From Halomonas sp. DQ26W (GTDB lineage Bacteria > Pseudomonadota > Gammaproteobacteria > Pseudomonadales > Halomonadaceae), in NCBI RefSeq assembly GCF_003339685.1, contig NZ_QPKI01000004.1:1-36263 (forward strand): a stretch of DNA of 36,263 bases. Direction: 5' to 3'. Positions within the stretch are counted from its first letter, which is position 1. Each line of letters begins with the position of its first letter. This document shows positions 1 to 7,844 of this stretch, piece by piece. The position numbers were made by a program, and so were the translations under genes. The notes under the pieces are model-generated. The model had not been told where the DNA came from and did not search any database. It saw only the letters and a program-made list of their open reading frames with translations.

Positions 1-84
1 TGGACGCCTATCGGCACCGTGTCACTCAACCCGGAACGGGAGCTCCAGATCACCGTCGCTGAACCAGAAAAACAGGCGGCCTGA
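1..84 (+). CDS. C-terminal end of an unrecognised gene (cut by window edge)
   Basis: Frame 1 is open from the first base and ends in TGA at 82-84, giving 27 residues that finish in EPEKQAA. The start lies outside the window. The tail is hydrophilic and shows no motif I recognise. It stops only a few bases before the remnant IS1380 transposase on the other strand, so it may belong to a second mobile element or to whatever replaced the distal half of that IS. That is inference from position only. A chance open frame of this length is also possible. Confidence 0.35.
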   Translation, partial: WTPIGTVSLNPERELQITVAEPEKQAA

Positions 85-90
85 ATGACC

Positions 91-777
91 TCAGAGGCGA
101 CAGATTCCTTGACAACTACCGATCCAGGTATCGGCATGCTCGGCCGGGCCGGCGTTACCTTCGCGCAGCAGGCCGCCGACCATGTCGCCGGTTTCTGCCA
201 GCGAGGCGACCAGCGGCGAGTAGATCCGTGCACCGTAAAGACCATGAAACGCCGAGCCGCCCTGGTGGCCGTGGACCTCGATCGGCAGGCCGTCGATATC
301 CAGCGTCAGCTGCTCGGGGCATTCGCCATTCTTCAGCGAGGTCAGACGCCAGACCACCAGCCGCAGCAGGCCTTCGTGCATGGCATCGATGTTGTCGTTG
401 CGCCCGAGGCACGTCAGCAGCCGCGACAGCGTGGCTTGAGACGGCCGATCCTGGGCCAGTGGCGTCATCCCGCGAGCATCGCTGCAAGCCAACTGCCAGA
501 GCGGGTCACGGCGCAGCGTGTCGGTATCGCTGAGGTCGATCCAGCCCATGGCGCGCTGCAGCACCAGGGTGCGCAGCTGGCTGGCCAGCGAATGACGGAT
601 ACGCAGCGGGTGGCGCCGGTCGACCAGATTGTCCTCCAGCGCCTCGATCACGCCGCTGTTGTCGAGGGCTTCACGCAGCAGCAGAGCGCCACTGTCGCTG
701 GTGGTGCGCTGGCCATCAAGCTCAACGCGGATGGACCCGTTGCAGGACGGGATCCAGGGAGATACGCTTTCACCCAT
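91..777 (-). pseudogene. Truncated IS1380-family transposase
   Basis: This leftward frame encodes 228 residues. The N-terminal part resembles IS1380-family transposases: a start followed by a basic/polar segment, the conserved region ending RRHPLRIRHSL, then DIDGLPIEVHGHQGG, which carries an acidic residue expected of the DDE core, and GARIYSPL. IS1380 transposases are usually about 430-460 residues, so roughly half is missing. Similarity appears to stop near residue 218 (around base 121), after HADTWI; the last ten residues look like unrelated read-through to a chance stop. The catalytic domain is therefore incomplete and the protein should be inactive. Family assignment is from memory of conserved blocks. 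Confidence 0.75.
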
Positions 778-882
778 GGCGGATGGTCCTCTGGAATCAG
801 GTTCTTGCCGGAACGTTCTGATTTCTCAAGAGAATACCATCCGTCGTCTTCGTTTTCAGGCCGGTCTCATGAATAAGCCGGG
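120..882 (-). mobile_element. IS1380-family element remnant (one end plus half a transposase)
   Basis: The remnant runs from the presumed terminal inverted repeat near 882, reading leftward through CCCGGCTTATTCATGAG, across the short leader and the transposase start at 777, to the point near 120 where transposase similarity ends. The inner border coincides with the place where a dihydrofolate-reductase-like reading frame begins without a start codon, which marks it as the insertion junction. The opposite end of the IS is absent from the window side examined, so it was lost by deletion or by a second insertion. The exact terminus is estimated, not proven. Confidence 0.6.
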
Positions 883-884
883 AT

Positions 885-1358
885 GAGATCTTCGCGGCGC
901 ACTGGCCGTATGCGGAGGAAGGGCCTGATGATTTCATCGCCAGAACCTTCAATTCGATCAAGAAGTACGTTGCAACCCGAAAGGGCCTGGATTTTACCTG
1001 GAAGGGATCGGTGGCCCTCAGTGACGCGGCGTCTGATGTCGCCAGGATGAAGCAGGAAGAGGGGCCGGCGCTAGTCACCCAAGGTAGCACCGAGCTGATC
1101 CATACGCTGCTGAAGAACGACCTCGTCGATGAAATCACTACGTTCACGTTCCCCATCGTCTTAGGGAAGGGCAAGAAGCTGTTCGATGATGGGGTGGAGC
1201 CAGCAGCGTTCGAGCTTGCGGCCAGTCGAGTGTCGCCCAACGGCATTGTGATCGCGAAGTATATACGCGAGGGCGCGGTGAAAACGGGAGATTTTGCCAT
1301 GGACCCGCCAACTGCGGCGGAGGTCGCGAGGCGCGAGAAGGTGCAGCGGGAAGGTTAG
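885..1358 (+). pseudogene. Dihydrofolate reductase / RibD C-terminal-like protein, 5'-truncated
   Basis: The frame reads EIFAAHWPYAEEG directly from the IS junction, continues through FTWKGS, GPALVTQGSTELIHTLL, DEITTFTFPIVLGKGKKLF and GIVIAKY, and ends at a TAG. These blocks are typical of small dihydrofolate-reductase-family (RibD_C-like) proteins of roughly 180-220 residues. About 157 codons remain. The missing part would carry the start and the N-terminal nucleotide-binding strands, and an in-frame TGA at 870-872 blocks read-through from the IS. A GTG at 1011 could initiate a 115-residue fragment, but that would lack half the fold. The family is known for NADPH-dependent reductases of mostly unassigned substrate. 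Confidence 0.75.
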
Positions 1359-1359
1359 C

Positions 1360-1453
1360 GAGTGATTAGCCAGGGAGGGCAACACCGCGATCGCCGAAGC
1401 GTCGGACCGGAGCTAAAGCTGTCTCCCACAGCGTATTTCTCTTATGTGATGGC
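1360..1453 (+). repeat. Dispersed intergenic repeat, copy A (left edge of cyanophycin module)
   Basis: This gene-free stretch is related to 9945-10022 in the same orientation. Shared words keep their spacing: GATTAG then GGCAACACCG 14 bases later (1364 and 1378 here). A final 26-base block at 1428-1453 matches 9997-10022 in 21 positions, and all five differences are transitions. The middle differs in length. The two copies flank the cph/ATP-grasp/CocE block. It could be an old mobile-element remnant or a family of intergenic repeats; no coding role is seen. Confidence 0.55.
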
Positions 1454-1475
1454 ATGGCAGCATCGCGGTCGCGAG

Positions 1476-2648
1476 CTATTCTGTGTTGCTTACGTCATAA
1501 ACACATTTCCCCGCCACGAACGTCTGCTGCGGCTGAAGTTCGCTGTCGAGTAGCGTCACATCGGCGTCGAAGCCGATAGCGATACGTCCCTTTCTGGCGT
1601 GTAAACCGAGTACCCGGGCCACGTTCGTGGAAATCAGGCCCAAAGCGGCTTCGAGCGGCAGCACACCTTCACGAACGAGGCGTTGCCAATCCGCAATCAG
1701 TGTCGTGTTCCTGGCCACCTTCATTCCCAGGTATGTCCCGTTGGCATCGAATTCCGGCAAGCTGCCATTGCAGTCGGAGCTCATGGTGATGCGCTCCGGG
1801 GGCACGCCGAGCTCCAGTAACCGAGACACCGCATCAAAGGCGGAAAGGCCGTCTCCGGCATCTTCAAAGGCGGTGACATCGACACTCGCCTTGAACGTTA
1901 ACGCATAGTCCGCGGCTTCCTCGAGCAAGGCAGGGTGGCGGTTCACATGGGTGGGGATGACTTGGTCGGCAGGAATCTCGGTCTCGGCTAGCAATCGGCG
2001 CAGCGGCTCCAGTCCCCGCTTTCCGTCACCGATATGGAAATGGCAGATACCCCGCTTGCCGGCCAGCATGGCGCCAACGCGAGTATCGCTGACGATCCGT
2101 TCGATTTCATCCTGGCGTGGCTGGCTTGATCGATGATCCGAGATGGCGACTTCCCCTAGGCCGATGACTTCAGGAATCCACGCCAGGTCGCGCTGAATGT
2201 CGCCGGTCAGCGTGGGAGGCGGGACGCGATAGGCACCGGTATACATGAAGGCCGATATACCTTCGGCTCCAAGCCCACGTACCTTGGCCAGCATATCTGC
2301 CGGGGAGCGGCTGATGCTGTCGGTGCCAAGCACACCCACCACCGTGCCAATTCCCATCGACGCGATTTCCCGGGCCGAAATTTCCGGGCAGCGGGTACCG
2401 CAACCGCCTTCGCCCCCGCCTCCGGTGACATGCACATGCTGGTCGATAAAGGCGGGAACGGCGGTAAGGTCATGGGCTTCCACCACCCGAATAGGCCAGC
2501 CTTTGGGAGTGTCGAGGTCATTACCCAGGGCGATGATTTTTCCTCCCGCCATGAGGATATCGGTCGTCTCAAGACGTTCGGGCGCAACAATAGTGCTGAC
2601 CCGCAAGAGCGTCATGAGCGGGGTGTGCTGCTCGCTCGAGAGCATCAT
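1476..2648 (-). CDS. iadA: Isoaspartyl dipeptidase (beta-aspartyl dipeptidase)
   Basis: This 390-residue amidohydrolase would hydrolyse beta-Asp-Xaa dipeptides such as beta-Asp-Arg, the product of cyanophycinase, to free amino acids in the cytoplasm. It matches E. coli IadA in length and motifs: FIDQHVHVTGGGGE (H71, H73, E80), ISDHRSS, FHIGDG (H205), PTHVNRH (H234) and SSDCNGS (D292). The position that holds the carboxylated bridging lysine in E. coli IadA (GVKCAISDHRS) appears to be glutamate here (E166 in GLGEVAISDHRS). Its ATG overlaps the cphA stop by four bases (ATGA), so the two are probably translationally coupled. It is the last gene of cphB-cphA-iadA, which completes cyanophycin breakdown. 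Internal starts at codon 2 or 12 cannot be excluded. Confidence 0.9.
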   Translation of the reverse strand: MMLSSEQHTPLMTLLRVSTIVAPERLETTDILMAGGKIIALGNDLDTPKGWPIRVVEAHDLTAVPAFIDQHVHVTGGGGEGGCGTRCPEISAREIASMGIGTVVGVLGTDSISRSPADMLAKVRGLGAEGISAFMYTGAYRVPPPTLTGDIQRDLAWIPEVIGLGEVAISDHRSSQPRQDEIERIVSDTRVGAMLAGKRGICHFHIGDGKRGLEPLRRLLAETEIPADQVIPTHVNRHPALLEEAADYALTFKASVDVTAFEDAGDGLSAFDAVSRLLELGVPPERITMSSDCNGSLPEFDANGTYLGMKVARNTTLIADWQRLVREGVLPLEAALGLISTNVARVLGLHARKGRIAIGFDADVTLLDSELQPQQTFVAGKCVYDVSNTE

Positions 2649-5281
2649 GGCTGACCGCCTGAGGTAGCGTCCGGGGTATCCGGCAGAAATCGCCGCCCCC
2701 GCAGGCGCTCGGTGGCGCCATTGATATCATCGATCAACAGTACCAACAGGTCGCCCTCCCTGGCCTCATCGAACGCTCTGTCGACGGCGTGACGTTCTTT
2801 CTTGAACACCTCGACTCGGCAGGTGCCGGGTTTTGATTCCGCCCCAGCGCGCAGCAGGCTGACGGTTTCACCGTCAGGGCGACCTCGGGGGGCGGTTTCA
2901 CAGAGCAAGACGATGTCATGCATGCTGGCAAGCTGGGCTCCCAGGTCATACAGATCCTCGTCACGACGGTTACCCGGGGCGCTGGCCACGCTGATGCGCC
3001 GCTGCGCGGGGATTCGGCTCACGAGTTCGCTCAGGGCTTTAAGCGCCGGCACGTTATGGCCGTAGTCGATCAGCACTTTTATGTCCCCGGCGTCGATAAA
3101 ATTGGTGCGTCCCGGATTCTGCCCCGGGGTCGGGTGGAACGTCTGCAGGCCCAATTGGATATCGGCAATGGTCAGCCCCAGGGCATAGGCCGCTGCGCTG
3201 GCGGCCAGGGCATTGGCAACATTGAAACGGGCATGGCCCTCGAAGGTAATCGGGGTATCCACCACCGAAATAATGGAGGCTTCGACATTTCCTTGGCGCA
3301 TCACGATGCACTCGTCATGAACCGTAAAGAAAACTCCATGGTCCTGCACATGCTGACGGACAGGCTCTGAGTCGGAATTCAGGGAAAAGTAGATCACGTC
3401 ACCTCTGGCCCATTCCCTGCTCGCCAGCACACGCGGATCATCGGCATTGAGCACGGCCGTCCCTTCCTGGCGGACCGCGTCGATCACCACGGCCTTGCAG
3501 CGTGCCAGCTCATCCAGGGTATGGACGTCGTTCTCCCCCAGGTGATCGCTCTCGATGTTCAGCAGCACCCCGACCTGACACTCATCGAAGCCCAGCCCGC
3601 GACGCATGATGCCGCCTCGCGCGACTTCCAGCACGGCATACTCGACGGTGGGCTCGCGGAGTACGGTTGCGGCCGCCTGTGGCCCGCTGTAATCCCCTCG
3701 CATGATGGTATGGTTGTCGATCTCGATGGCGCCAGTGCAGGCCGTGCCGACACTGCGTCCCGCCTGGCGGAGCAAGTGTGAGATCAAACGTACCGTTGTG
3801 GTTTTTCCATTGGTTCCGGTCACCGCAACGATGGGTATTCGCCCGGTGTCCTCGCTATCGGGAAAAAGCATCTCGATGACGTGCTGACCGACATCCCGGC
3901 CCGTACCATGGGTCGGTGAAATATGCATGCGAAACCCCGGGCCAGCGTTGACTTCGACCACAGCGGCTGACTGTTCATCCAGGGGTATGGTCAGCGTCTC
4001 GGCGAGCAGGTCGATGCCGATGATATCCAATCCAATCAGGCGGGCGATGCGTTCTGCCGTGTACTTCACATCAGGGTGGACATCATCGGTGACGTCCGTC
4101 GCGGTGCCCCCCGTGCTCAGGTTCGCCGTGGATTTCAGATAGATGACTTCGCCTTTCGTGATGACACTTTCCAAGGTCAGATTATGCTGCGCTATCAGCC
4201 GATGGGAATGCTCGTCCAGCTGAATCTGGGTCAGCAGGTTTTCATGACCGATACCGCGACGCGGGTCCCGGTTCTCCCTGTCGATCAGCGTCTGCAGCGT
4301 CGCCTCACCATCGCCAACCACATGTGCCGGGCGCCGTCTGGCGGCGGCGACAAGCTTGCCATTGACCACTAGCAACCTGTGATCCTCTCCCTTGACGAAG
4401 CTCTCGACCATGACCGTCGAGTTGTGGCGAAAGGCAATGGTGAACGCCTCCCGCAACGCCGGTTCGTCGGTGATGTCCGTGCTGACACCGCGGCCGTGAT
4501 TGCCGATCAGCGGTTTTACGACAACGGGATAGCCGATATCGAGAGCGGCCTCGAGCGCCTCATCGATCGAATGGCAAATGTGGCCACGCGGTACGGGAAT
4601 GCCGGCCTCGCCGAGCACTTGCTTGGTCCAGTGCTTGTCATCGGCGATGCCGTGGCTGATCAGGCTCGTGCGGCAGGTCACCGTTGCCTGGATCCGTTGC
4701 TGACGGCAGCCGTGGCCCAATTGGACATAGCTGCTGTTCTCGTCAAGGCGAGCACAGGGAATCCCTCGGCGCTTGGCGGCATCCACGATCGATGCCGTGG
4801 ATGGCCCCAGCATATGCGCGTCGCGCACCTGCTTGAGGCGAGATACCACGGTTGGGATATCTATCTCGTCGCCATTGAAGAGCCGGGCGACGATATCGAC
4901 GGCTTCCACGCCGGCCGCCAATCCGCAGGCCTCGTCCCGGTAGCGATAGACGACGTTATAGATACCGGTTTCGTAGGAATCGACCGTCTTTCCGTAGCCC
5001 ACCGAAAAGCCGATCAGATTCTGCAGTTCGATCGCGACATGCTCTACCACATGGCCAGCCCAGGTGCCCCGCTCGAGTCGTTCCAGAAAACCGCCGGCCC
5101 TCCCGACCGAACAGCGATGTTCGTATAGGGTCGGCAGGAGTTCGGTGATGCGCTCTGCGATGCCAGGAACGGTATCGCTCGGCCGCTCCTCGAGCTCACC
5201 GATGTCCAGACGCATGAAGATTGCCGGATAGCGGCTGTAGTAATTCGGGCCGCGCAGCGCCCGATGATCAAGTATGTTCAT
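2645..5281 (-). CDS. cphA: Cyanophycin synthetase
   Basis: CphA polymerises aspartate and arginine with ATP into multi-L-arginyl-poly-L-aspartate, a cytoplasmic nitrogen reserve. The 878 residues show the family order. First is an N-terminal domain that begins MNILDHRALRGPNYYS. Next is an ATP-grasp domain with VVVKPLIGNHGRGV near residues 253-266, closing at VEVNAGPGFRMH near 442-453. Last is a Mur-ligase-like domain with the P-loop GTNGKTTT near 489-496 and ESDHLG near 577-582. The start at 5281 is chosen because CphA proteins normally begin at this MxILDxRALRGPN block and AGGGAG lies 8 bases upstream; the frame stays open 31 codons further. It overlaps the cphB end by 14 bases and iadA by 4, which points to one transcript. 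Confidence 0.95.
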   Translation of the reverse strand: MNILDHRALRGPNYYSRYPAIFMRLDIGELEERPSDTVPGIAERITELLPTLYEHRCSVGRAGGFLERLERGTWAGHVVEHVAIELQNLIGFSVGYGKTVDSYETGIYNVVYRYRDEACGLAAGVEAVDIVARLFNGDEIDIPTVVSRLKQVRDAHMLGPSTASIVDAAKRRGIPCARLDENSSYVQLGHGCRQQRIQATVTCRTSLISHGIADDKHWTKQVLGEAGIPVPRGHICHSIDEALEAALDIGYPVVVKPLIGNHGRGVSTDITDEPALREAFTIAFRHNSTVMVESFVKGEDHRLLVVNGKLVAAARRRPAHVVGDGEATLQTLIDRENRDPRRGIGHENLLTQIQLDEHSHRLIAQHNLTLESVITKGEVIYLKSTANLSTGGTATDVTDDVHPDVKYTAERIARLIGLDIIGIDLLAETLTIPLDEQSAAVVEVNAGPGFRMHISPTHGTGRDVGQHVIEMLFPDSEDTGRIPIVAVTGTNGKTTTVRLISHLLRQAGRSVGTACTGAIEIDNHTIMRGDYSGPQAAATVLREPTVEYAVLEVARGGIMRRGLGFDECQVGVLLNIESDHLGENDVHTLDELARCKAVVIDAVRQEGTAVLNADDPRVLASREWARGDVIYFSLNSDSEPVRQHVQDHGVFFTVHDECIVMRQGNVEASIISVVDTPITFEGHARFNVANALAASAAAYALGLTIADIQLGLQTFHPTPGQNPGRTNFIDAGDIKVLIDYGHNVPALKALSELVSRIPAQRRISVASAPGNRRDEDLYDLGAQLASMHDIVLLCETAPRGRPDGETVSLLRAGAESKPGTCRVEVFKKERHAVDRAFDEAREGDLLVLLIDDINGATERLRGRRFLPDTPDATSGGQP

Positions 5282-6131
5282 TCCCATGGCTCCCTGCCAG
5301 GATGGTGCTGAGTTCCTCGGCGACGAGATAGCGTCGTGCATCAATATCGTACCCATGGCCACTGACCATGGCATGCAGGATCATGTTCTCGACGGCGACC
5401 GGCTCACCCATCGCCAGTTCCGCGATATTGGAGCTCGCCAGATCTCGGCTGTCGATGATGATGACGTGCCCCGGCCCGATGGCTTCCAGGATGCGATTCG
5501 GATGAACGATGACAGCAGCATCCTCACCAATGCCGACACCCAGCTGCTCCGGGTTGCTGGCACCCACCTCCATTAGGCGCGTGAATCGCCCCCGCTCGAG
5601 AAAGTGGCTGTCGATGATCATCCCGCGAACGAAGCCCAGGCCGAAACTCATGTTGACCGCCCCCTTGCGCAAGGCGTCTGCCGCCGCACCGTTGTAGATC
5701 ATGGTGCCTGGCATGGCTGCGGCGCCGGCACTGGTCCCTGCCACGACGGCGCCGGCCTTCAAGCGTTCGCGGATGGCTCGAAGTGTGGCTGAGCCGCCAA
5801 AAACATTGGTCAGGCGAAGCTGATCTCCCCCGGTAAAGAAAATCACGCCGCTTCGTTGAATAAGCCGGACATTGTCGGCATCGGCGGCTTGTTGGCGATC
5901 CTGGATGTCCAACGCATGGACCTGGCTTGCGCCCAAGCGAGAGAAAGCCGCTTCGTAGCAGGGCAAGAGCTGTTCAGGAATGCTACTGGCCGTGGAGATG
6001 ATGGCGACTTCGTCACTGTCTTCGGGGGCGAGCTCGAAAACTCGTCGAAGGATGGCGAGTTCGGAGGTCTTGTCCTCGGCACCGCCAATGGCCACGATGT
6101 GGCCATTGGCGGTGGGGTAGTGTGAAGTCAT
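5268..6131 (-). CDS. cphB: Cyanophycinase (peptidase family S51)
   Basis: This cytoplasmic serine exopeptidase cleaves cyanophycin into beta-Asp-Arg dipeptides. The predicted 287-residue form starts MTSHYPTANGHIVAIGGAEDK and carries GGDQ, the nucleophile elbow GTSAGAAA with Ser134, and DSHFLERGRFTRL with His176. These positions agree with the Ser132/His174 pair described for Synechocystis CphB. The frame extends 32 codons upstream to 6227, but the segment from 6131 matches the usual N-terminus; the ribosome site there is weak, so the start is moderately certain. It is first in cphB-cphA-iadA. Having the degrading enzyme ahead of the synthetase suggests coordinated turnover. Confidence 0.92.
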   Translation of the reverse strand: MTSHYPTANGHIVAIGGAEDKTSELAILRRVFELAPEDSDEVAIISTASSIPEQLLPCYEAAFSRLGASQVHALDIQDRQQAADADNVRLIQRSGVIFFTGGDQLRLTNVFGGSATLRAIRERLKAGAVVAGTSAGAAAMPGTMIYNGAAADALRKGAVNMSFGLGFVRGMIIDSHFLERGRFTRLMEVGASNPEQLGVGIGEDAAVIVHPNRILEAIGPGHVIIIDSRDLASSNIAELAMGEPVAVENMILHAMVSGHGYDIDARRYLVAEELSTILAGSHGNEHT

Positions 6132-6482
6132 ATTCCATTCGCCGCCGAGCGACGCTTTTGAGCAACGCTGAAACGTTACCGATACCGGCAATGTCGTATC
6201 GCGTGATTCTTTAACCCGAGTCTTCACTTATAACAGCTGGAAACCGCCCTAGCCAGATTAATAATGGACCCTTGGCCTGACTAAATCCCTCCTTTGGAGC
6301 AGTGGAGTTCCTGCTCACTTGCGTATTGGCCAAGCGCAGCAACGATAAAGCGCTATGCTTCGATAAACGGCCTTTCCCATGCCTGGCCGATCGTCAGGAC
6401 GGAAAGCGCCATACCCTGCCTGCTACCCGTTGGATCGCGGCTGCGAGGATTGTGACAGCCGAGCTTGCGCCAGGAGGCGATC
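6132..6482. promoter_or_regulatory. Divergent intergenic region between cphB and the ATP-grasp gene
   Basis: This 351-base gap separates two divergent transcription units and should contain both promoters. It is visibly more A+T-rich than the coding DNA in its middle (about 6195-6300), as expected for promoters. I see no textbook -35/-10 pair with correct spacing, no sigma-54 site and no clean operator palindrome. AGGAGG at 6472-6477 is the ribosome site of the ATP-grasp gene. The upstream codons of the longer cphB frame lie here too but are probably untranslated. Confidence 0.5.
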
Positions 6483-7784
6483 ATGAGCGATCGGAATATT
6501 TTTGTTGTCGGGCTGGATGAACACAATCTTAAACGGCTCGAGCATTTACGTGGAGCTGAGAATTACCGGTTTCATGGCGTGATCGAGCCAGCGGAAGTCT
6601 ATGATACGGAAATTTTTCCTATCGAAGACATGCTGTCCAGAGCCGAAACCCAGCTGAAAGAATTTAGAGAGCCTATCGATGCCATCGTTGGCTACATGGA
6701 TTTTCCCGTCTCGACCATGCTGCCACTGCTCTGCGAGCGGCTTGGTACGCGTTCTACCAGTCTAGAAAGTTTGCTCAAATGCGAGCACAAGTACTGGAGT
6801 CGGCTCGTTCAGCATGAGGTGATTGCCAATTATATTCCTCGCTTTACCGCATTTGACCCCTTCGACGCCCAGGCATTGCAGCAAATTGGGCAGGCGGGAC
6901 TGTATTTTCCCTTCTTCGTCAAACCCATCAAATCCTCAGGCTCGCGCCTGGGATTTCGCATCGAAAGCCCCGAGGACTTCGCCCATGCCGTCGCGCGGTT
7001 ATGTGAAGGCATCGGGACGATTTCAGAGCCTTTCAATTACGTGCTGGAGCACGCAAACCTGCCTGACAAGGTACGCTCGGTCGATGGTGGCTACTGCATG
7101 GCGGAAGAGATCATCGGCGGGTGGCAATGTACGGTCGAGGGATACGTTTTCCAAGGTGACGCTGTTCCTTATGGCATTGTCGATTCGATTCGCTATCCGC
7201 AAGTCCTGAGCTTTTTCTATTATCGTTATCCGTCCCGCCTGCCTTCTTCCATTCAGGAAAAGATGCAGGAGCTTACTCGTCAAGTCATGGCCCATATCGG
7301 CTATGACAACGCTGCCTTCAACATCGAATACTTCTGGGACGAAGTGCAAGATCGCATCTGGCTGCTGGAGATCAATACCCGCATTGCACAATCGCATTGC
7401 GATCTGTTCGAAAAGGTCGATGGGATCAGCCATCAGCAAGTGACGGTGGACCTGGCTCTGGGGCAGTTGCCAGACATGCCTTATCGCAAAGGGGCATTCA
7501 AGGTCGCAGCGAAATTCTTCTATCGGGTATTCTTCGTCGATGCCACCGTCAGCCAGGTACCGAGTGCCGAGGAGATCGAGACGCTGCAGCAAGCCTTTCC
7601 TGGCACCATGATCACGGTACAGGTCGAGATCGGTATGCGCTTGTCATCCCTACCCGAGCAAGACAGCTACAGCTACGCCCTGGCTTACGTGTGGATGGGT
7701 GCAGACGACGATCTCGCACTGGAAGAGAACTATGCACGTCTTGCCGAGCAGCTACACTTCGCGTTCGAGGATATCGTCGGCTGA
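6483..7784 (+). CDS. ATP-grasp ligase of unknown substrate
   Basis: The 433-residue protein belongs to the ATP-grasp superfamily, which activates a carboxylate as acyl-phosphate and joins it to an amine or thiol. Visible signatures are FPFFVKPIKSSGSRLGFRI in the ATP-binding lobe and FNIEYFW followed by LLEINTRIAQSH, where the acidic residues and asparagine coordinate Mg-ATP. Automated annotation would probably call it biotin-carboxylase-like, but no biotin carboxylase architecture is seen. ATG at 6483 has AGGAGG five bases upstream, which decides it over a TTG at 6465. It shares a transcript with the downstream hydrolase and faces the cph operon. Ligation of an amino acid or dipeptide is a reasonable inference; the substrate is unknown. 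Confidence 0.8.
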   Translation: MSDRNIFVVGLDEHNLKRLEHLRGAENYRFHGVIEPAEVYDTEIFPIEDMLSRAETQLKEFREPIDAIVGYMDFPVSTMLPLLCERLGTRSTSLESLLKCEHKYWSRLVQHEVIANYIPRFTAFDPFDAQALQQIGQAGLYFPFFVKPIKSSGSRLGFRIESPEDFAHAVARLCEGIGTISEPFNYVLEHANLPDKVRSVDGGYCMAEEIIGGWQCTVEGYVFQGDAVPYGIVDSIRYPQVLSFFYYRYPSRLPSSIQEKMQELTRQVMAHIGYDNAAFNIEYFWDEVQDRIWLLEINTRIAQSHCDLFEKVDGISHQQVTVDLALGQLPDMPYRKGAFKVAAKFFYRVFFVDATVSQVPSAEEIETLQQAFPGTMITVQVEIGMRLSSLPEQDSYSYALAYVWMGADDDLALEENYARLAEQLHFAFEDIVG

Positions 7785-7844
7785 CGTGTTCTCGTCGCGG
7801 GCATGAATCGTAAGACATCCAGTTACGAAAATGGGAGCAGGGTC

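Noticed and set aside
85..876. 263-residue plus-strand frame over the IS remnant
   Set aside because: It is antisense to the transposase, whose conserved blocks are on the minus strand.
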